This document shows, one piece after another, positions 1-8,571 of a stretch of 9,403 bases of DNA (position 1 is its first letter; every line of letters starts with the position of its first letter). The translations under genes were made by a program, and so were the position numbers. Source of the DNA: CAYTLQ01 sp964438715. Lineage in GTDB: Bacteria; Bacteroidota; Ignavibacteria; Ignavibacteriales; Ignavibacteriaceae. The stretch lies in contig CAYTLQ010000274.1 in assembly GCA_964438715.1 (NCBI GenBank), forward strand, positions 1-9,403, given 5' to 3'. The notes under the pieces were generated by a model, which did not search any database, was not told where the DNA came from, and saw only the letters and a program-made list of their open reading frames with translations.

Positions 1-161
1 GTTAAGTATAAACTTCTTTATTGTCCGGAAATTTTTATACTCTTCATTTAATGATGCCTTAAGGCAAAAATGACAAAATTCAAAATTGAAAATCCCAAAA
101 GAGTAATTTTTATATTATAATCTGTTATTATTCTAACAAGGTCTTCTGTTTATAATGATTT

Positions 162-190
162 TTGTAAATTACTTCGTGTATTACTATAAA
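162..190 (+). promoter_or_regulatory. Candidate promoter for the methyltransferase gene
   Basis: TTGTAA at 162-167 and TATAAA at 185-190 are separated by 17 bases, a sigma-70-like arrangement ending 23 bases before the ATG at 214. An alternative -10 hexamer, TATAAT at 151-156, is perfect but has no good -35 partner. AAGGA at 197-201 is a possible ribosome binding site with a rather long spacing of 12 bases. The whole leader (1-213) is very AT-rich, so chance matches are likely; this is a suggestion, not a firm call. I see no gene or RNA in 1-161. Confidence 0.35.
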
Positions 191-213
191 TCTTTTAAGG
201 ATAGAGAAATCTA

Positions 214-1071
214 ATGACGAAATTCACGAATCAGGACATAATTAATTATTATGATCACACTGCTGTACACTATGATAGGGTGTGGAAGGCTAAAAAAGTT
301 CTTGGACTGCATTATGGTATTTGGGAGGATACAACCAGAAACCTCGAAGAGGCAATACTTAACACAAATAAATTTATCGCAAAGTATGGCAACATTAACA
401 ATAATTCTTATCTTCTTGATGTAGGATGCGGAGTTGGCGGCACTCCTATATTTATGGCTAAGGAATTCGGTTGTATTTCACAGGGTATTACTCTTAGTAA
501 GAGGCAAGTAGCAAAAGCAACTAATTACGCAAAGGAATTCGGAGTTTCAGACAAAGTTACCTTTCATGAGATGGATTATTTCCATACTACATTCCCCGAC
601 AATACTTTCACACATATTACCGCTGTTGAATCATTTGAAACCGCCAGAGATAAGTCTCTGTTTATGAAAGAAATATTACGCATTCTTAAACCAGGTGGTA
701 AACTCATTATAGTCGATGTTTTTAAATCTTTTCCGTATGATATACATTCTGTCCCTTATGTACAAACAATGGCAAACGGGTGGGCTATTGAGGATTTTAT
801 TACTTGTGACCAATTAAAAAAACTTTTTCTGGATTTTGGATTTACTATCAGAACTGATGTTAACCTCACCAAAGAAATTAAGCCATCTGTAAACCGTATT
901 TTTTTGCTTTCTATTATAGGCGTTCTTGGTATTAAGATTTATAATTTGTTTTACAACGCAACCTATTTTTCAAGAGAGCACCATAAACCAAGTTTTGCTC
1001 AGTTCTTCGCATATCGTAAAAAACTGTGGGAATATCATCTTTTTATAGCAGAAAAACCTCATAACTTATAA
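214..1071 (+). CDS. Class I SAM-dependent methyltransferase (tocopherol/sterol-methyltransferase-like)
   Basis: This 285-residue protein should transfer a methyl group from S-adenosylmethionine to a small molecule. Residues 67-76 (LLDVGCGVGG) are the glycine-rich SAM-binding motif I of Rossmann-fold methyltransferases. GITLSKRQVAKA at 91-102 ends strand 2, residues 116-141 carry the following acidic region (FHEMD, then AVESFE), and ILKPGGKLIIVDVF at 157-170 is the usual post-motif block. The N-terminal NYYDHTAVHYDRVW...LHYGIWE (11-38) and the 'GITLS' motif resemble the gamma-tocopherol/sterol/natural-product O- and C-methyltransferase group, so a lipophilic acceptor is plausible. The true substrate cannot be read from sequence. 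Residues 229-246 form a very hydrophobic stretch that could contact a membrane. The C-terminus (LWEYHLFIAEKP) is a common ending in this family, so the protein appears complete. The ATG is fixed by an in-frame TAG at 202-204. The next gene follows after 21 bases on the same strand. Confidence 0.88.
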   Translation: MTKFTNQDIINYYDHTAVHYDRVWKAKKVLGLHYGIWEDTTRNLEEAILNTNKFIAKYGNINNNSYLLDVGCGVGGTPIFMAKEFGCISQGITLSKRQVAKATNYAKEFGVSDKVTFHEMDYFHTTFPDNTFTHITAVESFETARDKSLFMKEILRILKPGGKLIIVDVFKSFPYDIHSVPYVQTMANGWAIEDFITCDQLKKLFLDFGFTIRTDVNLTKEIKPSVNRIFLLSIIGVLGIKIYNLFYNATYFSREHHKPSFAQFFAYRKKLWEYHLFIAEKPHNL

Positions 1072-1092
1072 ATAAATGTAAAAGAGTAAAGT

Positions 1093-2835
1093 ATGTTTGG
1101 AGTATTCTTCATCGTATTTTCATGTTCTGTTTTTGCGCAGACAGTTACCTGGGATCCAGTGGTAAATCTTTCAAATACAATGTCCGCAACTTCGGATTAT
1201 CATGCTGTTTATTCGAAAGGCTTTTCGGGTCAATATCTTCTTGCCTGGGGCGATAACGGTGAAATAAAATACAGATTTTCAGGAAATAGTGGAGTCAATT
1301 GGAATCCAACGGTAATAATTTCTACTACCCCTGACCTTTGCGGCTGGCCATCTCTCGCAGGAGTCGGCTCAAGAATATCAATTGCATATCACACCTTGAG
1401 AAGCGGCGGGAATTATGAAATCATTTTCCAACATTCAACCGATTTTGGACTGACTTGGTCGCCAATGAAGAAAATTTCCGGTTCCGCCTCTGCAATTACT
1501 CCTCAACTTATTCAGGTTGACTCGACTATTTATTGTGTGTGGGAGGAGCGACCAAACAACAATTACGAAATTTATTTTTCACGATCTACGGATTATGGTA
1601 ATACCTGGACTAATCCATTGAATCTCTCCAACACTACTACAACTTCGCGTTGGGTTCAACTTTATGCAGACCGTGGTAATCTTTACTGTGCCTGGCTTGA
1701 GTCACCGACATACCCGCAAAGCGATATCTATTTCATTCGCTCTACCGATAAAGGAAATTCCTGGAGCACACCAATCAACATTACCAATGATGTGCGACCA
1801 CAAAACAGAATAATGATGAAAGCTGATATGCTTACCGGAAGAATTGTTATTGCCTCGGAAGATATTATAACTTTTAACTTTAATGAAATTTACCTTATTA
1901 TGTCTGATGACTATGGTGTTACATGGACAACTCCGAAAAACATAACCAATAACAGCGGCAACAGCAGTTCACCCGATTTTCATATTCGCGACTCACTCAT
2001 TCTCTTTACCTGGGCTGATAATTCACATACTGCTCCTGCTTACGATAATGCGGATATTTTCTTTAAGTGGTCATCCAATCTTGGAGCAAGCTGGAATGAT
2101 TCCATAAATCTGTCTAATAATCCCGAAAATTCATACCGACCGAGAATTTGTCACAATGAGTTAGTTCCAGTAGATAACGCAATGATTGATGCATCTGTCA
2201 TCTGGTTTGATTATTCTACAGGAAACGCAGAAATATTAAGCCGGAGATCGACAGGTATTTATCCGGTGCCACCTTTACCGGTGGAGCTTACCTATTTTAC
2301 CGCAGATGTTAACAACGGAGAAATTCTTTTTACCTGGAAAACCAGCACAGAAACAAATAACAAGGGGTTTCACCTGCAACAAATGAATTCTGATTCATGG
2401 GAAGCTATTGCCTTTATCCCCGGTTATGGGACATCATCAGAACCACACACATATAATTATCATTTTGTCCATTCACCAAACGGCAAAGAATATTACCGGC
2501 TTGTTCAGGAAGATTTCAATGGAACTTTAAATATTCTTCCAATGATTGAGGTAAACAGTAATTACTTATCAGTTTCTGCACAGCTTCAGCAAAATTATCC
2601 TAATCCGTTCAACCCAGTTACCACAATTGAATTTACAATTACGGAGAGGATGGCGGTAACTCTTTCAATCTTCGACTTATTGGGGAAGCAGGTTGCTGTT
2701 CCGGTTTGTGAAACATTGGATGCCGGTAGTTATAAAATTCCGTTCGATGCTTCAGGTCTTAGCAGTGGTGTGTACTTTTATCAACTTACTGCGGGAAGTC
2801 AGGTTATTTTGAAGAAACTTTTAGTAACAAAGTAA
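1093..2835 (+). CDS. Secreted Asp-box (BNR) beta-propeller protein with T9SS type A sorting domain
   Basis: The 580-residue protein is predicted to be exported and then secreted or surface-anchored by the type IX system. Residues 1-15 form a short hydrophobic signal peptide ending SVFA|Q. Asp-box motifs (SxDxGxTW) lie near 62-70 (weak), 115-122 (STDFGLTW), 165-172 (STDYGNTW), 217-224 (STDKGNSW), 271-278 (SDDYGVTW) and 327-334 (SSNLGASW). Their 50-56-residue period suggests a six-bladed sialidase-fold propeller. I do not see the FRIP arginine motif or other catalytic landmarks of sialidases, so enzymatic activity is unsupported; binding or structural roles are equally possible. PLPVELTYFTA (395-405) opens a beta-sandwich-like module to about 486. 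Residues 497-580 are the sorting domain, with NYPNPFNP at 501-508, SGVYFYQL at 558-565 and a basic KKLLVTK end. An in-frame TAA at 1087-1089 fixes the start, leaving a signal peptide without its usual basic residues. GAG at 1084-1086 may serve as the ribosome binding site. Confidence 0.88.
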   Translation: MFGVFFIVFSCSVFAQTVTWDPVVNLSNTMSATSDYHAVYSKGFSGQYLLAWGDNGEIKYRFSGNSGVNWNPTVIISTTPDLCGWPSLAGVGSRISIAYHTLRSGGNYEIIFQHSTDFGLTWSPMKKISGSASAITPQLIQVDSTIYCVWEERPNNNYEIYFSRSTDYGNTWTNPLNLSNTTTTSRWVQLYADRGNLYCAWLESPTYPQSDIYFIRSTDKGNSWSTPINITNDVRPQNRIMMKADMLTGRIVIASEDIITFNFNEIYLIMSDDYGVTWTTPKNITNNSGNSSSPDFHIRDSLILFTWADNSHTAPAYDNADIFFKWSSNLGASWNDSINLSNNPENSYRPRICHNELVPVDNAMIDASVIWFDYSTGNAEILSRRSTGIYPVPPLPVELTYFTADVNNGEILFTWKTSTETNNKGFHLQQMNSDSWEAIAFIPGYGTSSEPHTYNYHFVHSPNGKEYYRLVQEDFNGTLNILPMIEVNSNYLSVSAQLQQNYPNPFNPVTTIEFTITERMAVTLSIFDLLGKQVAVPVCETLDAGSYKIPFDASGLSSGVYFYQLTAGSQVILKKLLVTK

Positions 2836-2953
2836 TTCTCTCAATGGTTTGCATTGAAAGTTGAAATTTATGAGCTCAGCGAATACCGGTTCTTTATTCT
2901 GTTAACCAATTCACTGGAAAAGGCAAGATATCTATTAAAAACCTTTGCTGACT

Positions 2954-2987
2954 AAAAACAAGAAAGCCGTGGCTATTACCACGGCTT
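2954..2987 (-). terminator. Rho-independent terminator of the efflux operon
   Basis: AAGCCGTGG (2964-2972) and CCACGGCTT (2979-2987) form a perfect 9-bp stem with a 6-base loop. Read on the minus strand, the stem is followed by a T-rich tail, including five T at 2958-2954. It starts 8 bases after the permease stop codon, the position expected for the end of that operon. On the plus strand the stem is followed by CGTAAAAA, so it is not a good terminator for the gene ending at 2835. The rest of the gap (2836-2953) holds only a weak 6-bp hairpin at 2841-2857 without a T tract. Confidence 0.87.
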
Positions 2988-2995
2988 CGTAAAAA

Positions 2996-5900
2996 TTATC
3001 CTTCGGCTTCCGGATCCAATGGGGGCAGGTTAGCTTCTTTCGATCTGCTAAATCTTCCAACAAAGTTCCTTAAGAAGACTGGTAGTTTCACTCTCCATTC
3101 TTCTACTTTACTATAAACTACTGGCACAATTACCAAAGTAAGAATAAGCGAACTTGTTAATCCACCGATAAGCGCCCATGCGAGTCCGGTTTTCCATTCA
3201 GCTCCAGACGCTTTTGAAAGCGCAATTGGAAGCATACCAAATATCATAGTGAGTGTGGTCATAACAATTGGCCGTAATCTCATTTTCCCGGCGTCAAGCA
3301 ATGCCTCATTCACTGATGCACCTTCACTTATCTTTACATTTGTCCTGTCCACCAGCAGAATTGCATTCTTGCCTACCAAACCAACTAACATAATAATACC
3401 CAATATCGAGAAAATACTAAGCGCTTTCATCGATAATGCAAGGGCGAGAAGCGCACCTATCATTGCCAAAGGAATAGAGAATAATACCACAAACGGATAA
3501 ATAAATGAATCATAAAGCGCCACCATAATCATATAGGTAAAGAGCACAGCAGCGAATAGTGCAAGAGCAAGACTTGCGAATGAATCTTTTTGATTTTTCA
3601 CATCACCAGAGAATGATACACTGACACCCGGCGGAAATTTTGTCTCTTTCAGTTTCTTTTCAATATCTTGCGAAATAGATCCACTTGGTCGTCCAAATGC
3701 CTGGGAGAACAAGGTAACCGCAGCATTACGATCAATCCGCTCAAGTTTTGTTGGCCCGGATGTCCGAACTACAGTCGCAAATTGCTGTAACTCTATCTGT
3801 TCACCCTTCTTATTAAAGAATGTAATTTTCTTTAGACTTTCGGTGTTCGATCTATCAAATTTGTCTAATATAATTCTGAGATCATATTCATTTGCACCAT
3901 CACGAAATTTACTATCATCATCTCCGGTGAGCGCTGTTCGTAATGTAGCGCCAACCTCGGCAATTGTCAAACCAAAGGCATTCAGTTTGTCACGATCTAT
4001 TACTACCCTTGTTTCCGGATTACCTTCCTGAGAAGAAAGCCTTACATCAGCAGTACCGGGCACACTTTTTACAATCTCCTTCACCTGTGCGGCGGTTTTA
4101 TACACCTCCTCAACACTCGGACCTTGTATAAACATAGCTATGGGGGTCTGATTCGCTACACCAAAAATTCCAATCGGATTTACCCGTACTTTTACCCCGG
4201 GGAATTTTTGCACCATATCTTTTATCTGTTCGCTTATTTCGTCTGTAGAGCGGGTGCGTTCATTTTTATCCACAAGAGTCAAATTAATTTCATAAACATT
4301 CTGCACCGAACATCCTATCAACCCTTCGTTTGAGGCACCGACATTAACAACTGTCTTCTTTACTTCAGGCATTTTTGCCAGAAGTTGTTCAATCTCAAAA
4401 GAAATTTTATTAGTCTGCTCAAGCTTTGTTCCCGGAGGAAGTTCAATAGTTACAGCAAATTCACCCCTATCGGTCTGTGCGATAAATTCGGAACCTACAA
4501 ATCCTAATGGAACAAGTGAGAGGGAGGCAAAGAACAAAATAACTGCGGCGGCAAATACTTTGCCTTTATTCGATAAACTCCACGCAAGAACTTTTACATA
4601 CCGCTCAGTTATAATCTGGAATTCTTTTTCGAACCATATTGCAAAGCGCCCGAAAATGTTTGAATTTCTCAATCTTTCAACTTTACCAAAGCGCGAAGCA
4701 AGCATTGGGGTAATAGTAAATGAAACAAAAAGACTTAATAAAGTAGAAACAACAACCACAAGCGCAAATTGCCTCATTATGTTACCTATTATACCGCTCA
4801 CCAAAGCTAATGGAAGAAACACTGCAACATCAACAAGAGTTATGGCAAGTGCCGCGAAACCTATTTCATTTCTGCCTCTTAAAGCCGCTGTCCTTTTATC
4901 TTCTCCTCTTTCCAGATGATGGTAAATATTTTCCAGAACTACAATTGAATCGTCAACCAGAATACCAACGACCAGCGACAATCCGAGTAATGTCATCAGA
5001 TTTAATGTAAATCCAAATGCATACATTGCTATAAATGTTGAAATAAGTGATGCAGGAATTGCCACCATGACAATAAAAGAGTTGCGGATACTGTGCAGAA
5101 ATAAAAGCATAACCAACGCAACCAGAACAACTGCAATTGCAAGATCAAATTTCACCGCATCAGCGGCTTCTGTTGTAAATAATGACGCATCCTGAGCAAT
5201 CTCAAACTTTAACTCTTTGTCGGAATACTTCTCTTCAAGTTCAGCCAACTGTTGCCGCACAAGTTTACTCACCAGAACAGCATTTGCATCGGATTGTTTC
5301 TGAACATTCATCGAAATTGTCGGCTTAAGGTTTATTCTTGTTATGTTGGTAGCATCTTTCACTCCGTCCTGAATTTCTGCAACATCCTTTAAGAGTATAG
5401 CGCCGCCTTGTTTAGAAGTACCTATGCGAACATTTCGTAAATCATTTATCGAAGAATATTTACCTGCGATACGAACTACAAATTGTGCATCGATGTCATC
5501 TATTTTACCGGTGGGAAAATCAAGATTTCCATTTTTAATTGATTGCGTTACATTCGATATTGACAGTCCATAAGATCTCAGTTTCTGCTGATCTAAATTT
5601 ACCTTTATCTCACGGGTTTCTTCTCCAACCAATACTACCTGCCCAACGCCGGCAATCTTCGAAATTTGTGGCTTTACTTGATCTTTTAGAAACTGTGTAA
5701 ATTCTTTTTTATCCATATTCGCTGAAACACCCATCCTTAAAACCGGTATTTCATCTAATGCTATCTTTGAAACAGTAGGTGTTCTTGCTCCTGATGGTAG
5801 TTTAGAACTTACTTCGCTAACTTTTCTTAATGCATCCTGTAACGCAATATCGGTTACTGCGGATTGCAAAAGTTCTATTACAACAAATGATACACCCTCC

Positions 5901-6154
5901 TGTGAAGTTCCTCTGATTTGTGAAACTTTATCCATTCCGGAAACTGCATCTTCAATAAGTTTCGTTACACCGGTCTCAACTTCGGACGGTGATGCACCGG
6001 GGTAAATAGTTGTTATGGTTACTACCGGTGGACTGAATTTTGGCAGTAATTCATACTGCAACTGATTATAGCTAAACAGCCCCAACACCATCAGAGCCGC
6101 AAAGATGATTATGATAAGAGACGGTCGTTTAATTGATAATTCTGTTAGTGTCAT
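2996..6154 (-). CDS. HAE1-type RND multidrug efflux permease (AcrB/MexB-like inner-membrane pump)
   Basis: This 1052-residue protein is the proton-driven inner-membrane pump of a tripartite export system and has full family length. TM1 is at about 10-29, followed by a large periplasmic domain (about 30-335). TM2-TM6 lie at about 336-486 and TM7 at about 532-551. A second periplasmic domain follows (about 552-856), then TM8-TM12 (about 857-1014), giving the usual duplicated 12-helix layout. TM4 contains GILVDDSIVVLEN, with Asp401/Asp402 matching the AcrB proton-relay pair. TM10 contains GLVGKNAILLVD, whose Lys929 matches AcrB Lys940, and RPIVMTTLTM (961-970) supplies the relay Thr. No key residue is missing, so it should be active. 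The VDDSIVVLEN form and the TolC-plus-adaptor context fit the hydrophobe/amphiphile class better than the metal-exporting (CzcA) class; the substrate is unknown. AGGAA at 6160-6164 precedes the ATG by 5 bases. It is the last gene of the operon, 28 bases after the adaptor. Confidence 0.95.
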   Translation of the reverse strand: MTLTELSIKRPSLIIIIFAALMVLGLFSYNQLQYELLPKFSPPVVTITTIYPGASPSEVETGVTKLIEDAVSGMDKVSQIRGTSQEGVSFVVIELLQSAVTDIALQDALRKVSEVSSKLPSGARTPTVSKIALDEIPVLRMGVSANMDKKEFTQFLKDQVKPQISKIAGVGQVVLVGEETREIKVNLDQQKLRSYGLSISNVTQSIKNGNLDFPTGKIDDIDAQFVVRIAGKYSSINDLRNVRIGTSKQGGAILLKDVAEIQDGVKDATNITRINLKPTISMNVQKQSDANAVLVSKLVRQQLAELEEKYSDKELKFEIAQDASLFTTEAADAVKFDLAIAVVLVALVMLLFLHSIRNSFIVMVAIPASLISTFIAMYAFGFTLNLMTLLGLSLVVGILVDDSIVVLENIYHHLERGEDKRTAALRGRNEIGFAALAITLVDVAVFLPLALVSGIIGNIMRQFALVVVVSTLLSLFVSFTITPMLASRFGKVERLRNSNIFGRFAIWFEKEFQIITERYVKVLAWSLSNKGKVFAAAVILFFASLSLVPLGFVGSEFIAQTDRGEFAVTIELPPGTKLEQTNKISFEIEQLLAKMPEVKKTVVNVGASNEGLIGCSVQNVYEINLTLVDKNERTRSTDEISEQIKDMVQKFPGVKVRVNPIGIFGVANQTPIAMFIQGPSVEEVYKTAAQVKEIVKSVPGTADVRLSSQEGNPETRVVIDRDKLNAFGLTIAEVGATLRTALTGDDDSKFRDGANEYDLRIILDKFDRSNTESLKKITFFNKKGEQIELQQFATVVRTSGPTKLERIDRNAAVTLFSQAFGRPSGSISQDIEKKLKETKFPPGVSVSFSGDVKNQKDSFASLALALFAAVLFTYMIMVALYDSFIYPFVVLFSIPLAMIGALLALALSMKALSIFSILGIIMLVGLVGKNAILLVDRTNVKISEGASVNEALLDAGKMRLRPIVMTTLTMIFGMLPIALSKASGAEWKTGLAWALIGGLTSSLILTLVIVPVVYSKVEEWRVKLPVFLRNFVGRFSRSKEANLPPLDPEAEG

Positions 6155-6182
6155 GTTACTTCCTGATTTTCATCGTGTCTAA

Positions 6183-7232
6183 TTACTTTAGAACTGTAAC
6201 TTTTGCATTATCTACGAGAGTGCTTTGGCCACTGACTACTATTACTTCGTTTTCAGTTAATCCGCTTAGTACCTCTACACTAGTACCGGATTCTACACCT
6301 GTTACTATATTGCGAAGTTTTGCTAAACCATTTTCTAATACAAAAACTTTCGCTTCCTTCACACTGCCGACAATTGCTGTTCTTGGTACAACTAAAATTT
6401 CATCCTTCTTCAGGCTTTTAAAATTTATTCGCGCAAACATTCCTGACTTTAGCGAGTGCTTAGAATTATTCACAACTGAAATTTCTACAGGAAATGTATG
6501 TGCATCATCGCCTTTTGAACTTATCCATTCTACTCTGCCACCAAACTGTACACCCGGATAAACATCCGTTTCAATTTCTACAAGGTCGCCGGCTTTCAAC
6601 CGGAAAGCATCCGACTCTGATACATTAACTTTTACTTTCAATCGTGAAATATCTACAATATTTGCTATTTGCATACCCGGTGTTACCATAGTACCTATAT
6701 CAACAAGTCTGGAGGTTATGACTCCTGATATCGGAGCAGTAATTTTCGTGTCATTATACTGTCTTCTTGCTAGTATGTATTGGTTTTCCGCATTCAGCAA
6801 GGCTACCTTCATTTGCTCTAACTGAACATCGGTCGCAGAACCATGTGCAAAGAGCGCCTGAAATCGTTCATAATCTTTCTTCGCTTTGTTGTAATTAGCT
6901 TCAGCAAGAGTGTATGCCGATTTCTTTAATTCATCATCTATCTGTATGAGAACAGAACCCGCCTGACGATAGTCACCAACTTTTGCAAACACTCCGGTAA
7001 CTTTGCCCTGCGTTTCTGAAATGATGTTCACATCATTTTGCGCGGTTATTGTTCCGACAAAACTAACACTTTCATTAAGTTTTTGTTTTGTAACCCTATC
7101 CACAGTTACATAATAAACTTCATTAACAGTAATTTTAGACTTGGCTTCTGTTTTCGATTTATTATAGAGCAGTACTGAGATTATAATACCAAAAAACAAT
7201 ACTGTCGCACCGATATACTTGAGTCTTTTCAT
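6183..7232 (-). CDS. RND efflux periplasmic adaptor subunit (membrane fusion protein)
   Basis: This 349-residue protein should bridge the inner-membrane pump and the TolC-like channel across the periplasm. Residues 7-23 are a single hydrophobic helix after MKRLK, acting as an uncleaved anchor or signal; there is no lipobox cysteine. First half of the lipoyl/barrel-sandwich domain: about 60-100 (SFVGTITAQNDVNI, then GKVTGVFAKVGDYRQAGS). Charged helical hairpin: about 100-160. Second lipoyl half: about 163-195 (KITAPISGVITSRLVDIG). Beta-barrel: about 196-272. C-terminal membrane-proximal domain: to 349, with VVPRTAIVG at 281-289. The length is normal for the HlyD/AcrA-type family. An in-frame ATG at 7397 would add 55 residues, but these lie over the TolC gene in another frame and bury the anchor. 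The ATG at 7232 has a strong AAGGAG 6 bases upstream and yields a proper N-terminal membrane segment. The gap from the TolC gene is 19 bases. Confidence 0.93.
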   Translation of the reverse strand: MKRLKYIGATVLFFGIIISVLLYNKSKTEAKSKITVNEVYYVTVDRVTKQKLNESVSFVGTITAQNDVNIISETQGKVTGVFAKVGDYRQAGSVLIQIDDELKKSAYTLAEANYNKAKKDYERFQALFAHGSATDVQLEQMKVALLNAENQYILARRQYNDTKITAPISGVITSRLVDIGTMVTPGMQIANIVDISRLKVKVNVSESDAFRLKAGDLVEIETDVYPGVQFGGRVEWISSKGDDAHTFPVEISVVNNSKHSLKSGMFARINFKSLKKDEILVVPRTAIVGSVKEAKVFVLENGLAKLRNIVTGVESGTSVEVLSGLTENEVIVVSGQSTLVDNAKVTVLK

Positions 7233-7238
7233 AATTTG

Positions 7239-7244
7239 CTCCTT
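7239..7244 (-). promoter_or_regulatory. Ribosome binding site deciding the adaptor start
   Basis: On the minus strand, AAGGAG sits 6 bases before the ATG at 7232-7230, inside the 19-base gap after the TolC stop codon. It is the best Shine-Dalgarno sequence in the window and selects the 349-residue adaptor over the longer in-frame alternative starting at 7397. Confidence 0.8.
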
Positions 7245-7251
7245 AATATGA

Positions 7252-8571
7252 TTATTGTCCAATTGATCGATATAATTTTGCTTTTGCAATCTCTGCATCA
7301 ACCACAGCATTCTGATAATTCGTTTGTGCCTGAATATATGCCACCTCGGCATCAATGAGATCACTGCTGAGAGCCAGCCCCTGTTTAAATTTCTCACCGG
7401 TTATTCGAAAATTTTCTTCTGCCTGTTGTGCTGCAAGTTTGGAAATCTGTATTTTTTCTTTTGCCTGAATAGCAATTAAGTAGTTTTGAGTTACCTCTAA
7501 AGTTATTGCATCACGAAGTATCTCTAATCCATCTTTCGCCTGTTGATATTGTGCAAGAGCCTGTTCAGTTTGATGTGATGTTGTATTCCAATTCCAAATA
7601 TCAAAGGAAACTCCAATACTTACATCCCATGTGCCGTTAAATTCATCCTTTGAGGGCACAATTCTTTGGTTTGGTCTTGCATAAGTATAGTTCCCCATAA
7701 AGGTTATTTGTGGATACCAACCTGATTTTGCCGCAGTAACACCCGATTCTCCTGCTTTTACTTTATAGTCTGCTGATTTGATCTCGGGCCTGTTGGAATA
7801 AGCTTTTTCTAAATATTCTTCGAGATCTGCAACGATTGAGTTAACATCGGGATTTGTATCGGTTAATTCTAATTTTGTATTCAGAGGAATGCCAAGAGTA
7901 TTATTCAAAGCAATCGTTGAAAGACGAACTGCATTATTCATATCAGATTGTTTGTAAAGGACATCATAGAACTGTACTTCAAGTTTCAGTACATCATTTT
8001 TCGTTAGCATACCTTGTGCAAGCATATTTTTTGCATCCTTGAGATGAGCCTCTACCTGTATAACCGTTTTATCGATAACTTTTTTTAATTCAAGAGCTTT
8101 GTACAAATTCCAATAACCTGTTTTAATAGTAAGTGCGAGCTCATCTTTATCTTTTTGAAGATCCGCATTTACCGAATTCAAAGTGTACTCCGCCGCCTCA
8201 ACAGCAGATGATATTTTATTTCCTGTGAATAAAGGCTGAATAAGTGATAATTTTGTGCTGTAATTGTTTAAAATTGACGGCGCTATTTCGAATGTTCCGA
8301 ATGGTGTTACAATATTAAACGGATCAACTTCACTCAGCCTGGTATATGAGGCTGAAAACTTTAACCATGGATAACGCATTGCATCCATTTCATTAAGTCT
8401 TGCAATAGAGTATTGCACTTTCGATTGCGATAATTTTAAAGATTTGTTGTTTTTTAATCCGGTTTCAATTGCCTGAGCGACACTTAATTGCATTGTTTCC
8501 TGAGCATAAGTTGCCGGAATAGTAAAAAAAAGTAATGTTAAGATTATTATAAAGTGTGTGTATCTACGCAT
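7252..8571 (-). CDS. TolC-family outer membrane efflux protein
   Basis: The 439-residue protein should form the trimeric outer-membrane channel and periplasmic tunnel of the efflux complex. Residues 1-23 are a classical signal peptide (MRRYTHF, a hydrophobic core, then ATYA|QE). Two outer-membrane efflux repeats follow, at about 28-228 and 250-437. The first begins LSVAQAIETGLKNN with RYPWLKFSASY at 66-76. The second begins with the typical NRPEIKSAD (260-268) followed by GWYPQITFMGNY (284-295). Long heptad-like helices (about 130-220 and 335-435) make the coiled tunnel, and LIQPLFTGNK (110-119) is a common membrane-strand motif. No lipobox is present. The start at 8571 is chosen over an in-frame ATG at 8643 because it gives an intact signal peptide and has GAGG 6 bases upstream. 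The longer version would prepend 24 charged residues and overlap the regulator gene by 80 bases. As chosen, the ATG overlaps the regulator's last codons by 8 bases, suggesting translational coupling. Confidence 0.94.
   Translation of the reverse strand: MRRYTHFIIILTLLFFTIPATYAQETMQLSVAQAIETGLKNNKSLKLSQSKVQYSIARLNEMDAMRYPWLKFSASYTRLSEVDPFNIVTPFGTFEIAPSILNNYSTKLSLIQPLFTGNKISSAVEAAEYTLNSVNADLQKDKDELALTIKTGYWNLYKALELKKVIDKTVIQVEAHLKDAKNMLAQGMLTKNDVLKLEVQFYDVLYKQSDMNNAVRLSTIALNNTLGIPLNTKLELTDTNPDVNSIVADLEEYLEKAYSNRPEIKSADYKVKAGESGVTAAKSGWYPQITFMGNYTYARPNQRIVPSKDEFNGTWDVSIGVSFDIWNWNTTSHQTEQALAQYQQAKDGLEILRDAITLEVTQNYLIAIQAKEKIQISKLAAQQAEENFRITGEKFKQGLALSSDLIDAEVAYIQAQTNYQNAVVDAEIAKAKLYRSIGQ

Noticed and set aside
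55..66. Perfect 12-bp palindrome TGCCTTAAGGCA
   Set aside because: It has no loop and so cannot be a terminator hairpin, and no second copy or nearby regulator gives it meaning; a palindrome of this size can occur by chance.
2..73. Possible 3' end of a gene on the plus strand entering from the left edge (23 codons then TGA)
   Set aside because: It is too short and AT-rich to distinguish from chance; another frame is also open to 51. The sequence left of the window would settle it.
214..2835. Functional link between the methyltransferase and the secreted propeller protein
   Set aside because: The 21-base gap allows co-transcription, but one is a cytoplasmic or membrane-facing enzyme and the other a T9SS cargo, with no shared pathway visible.
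2841..2857. Hairpin TCAATG-N5-CATTGA just after the secreted-protein gene
   Set aside because: The stem is short and AT-rich with no T tract behind it, so it is not a credible terminator for the plus-strand genes.
2996..6154. Heavy-metal (CzcA-type) efflux identity for the RND permease
   Set aside because: TM4 has the VDDSIVVLEN form typical of HAE1 pumps, and no metal-binding regulator or metal-handling neighbour is present.
6133..6561. Plus-strand open frame of 142 codons antisense to the adaptor gene and the start of the pump gene
   Set aside because: It lies opposite two well-supported genes and its translation has no recognisable domain; it is a shadow of the real coding strand. The same holds for the other plus-strand frames between 3249 and 8803.
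7233..7397. 55-residue N-terminal extension of the adaptor from an in-frame ATG at 7397
   Set aside because: It overlaps the TolC coding region in another frame, places the membrane anchor internally, and ignores the strong AAGGAG before the ATG at 7232.
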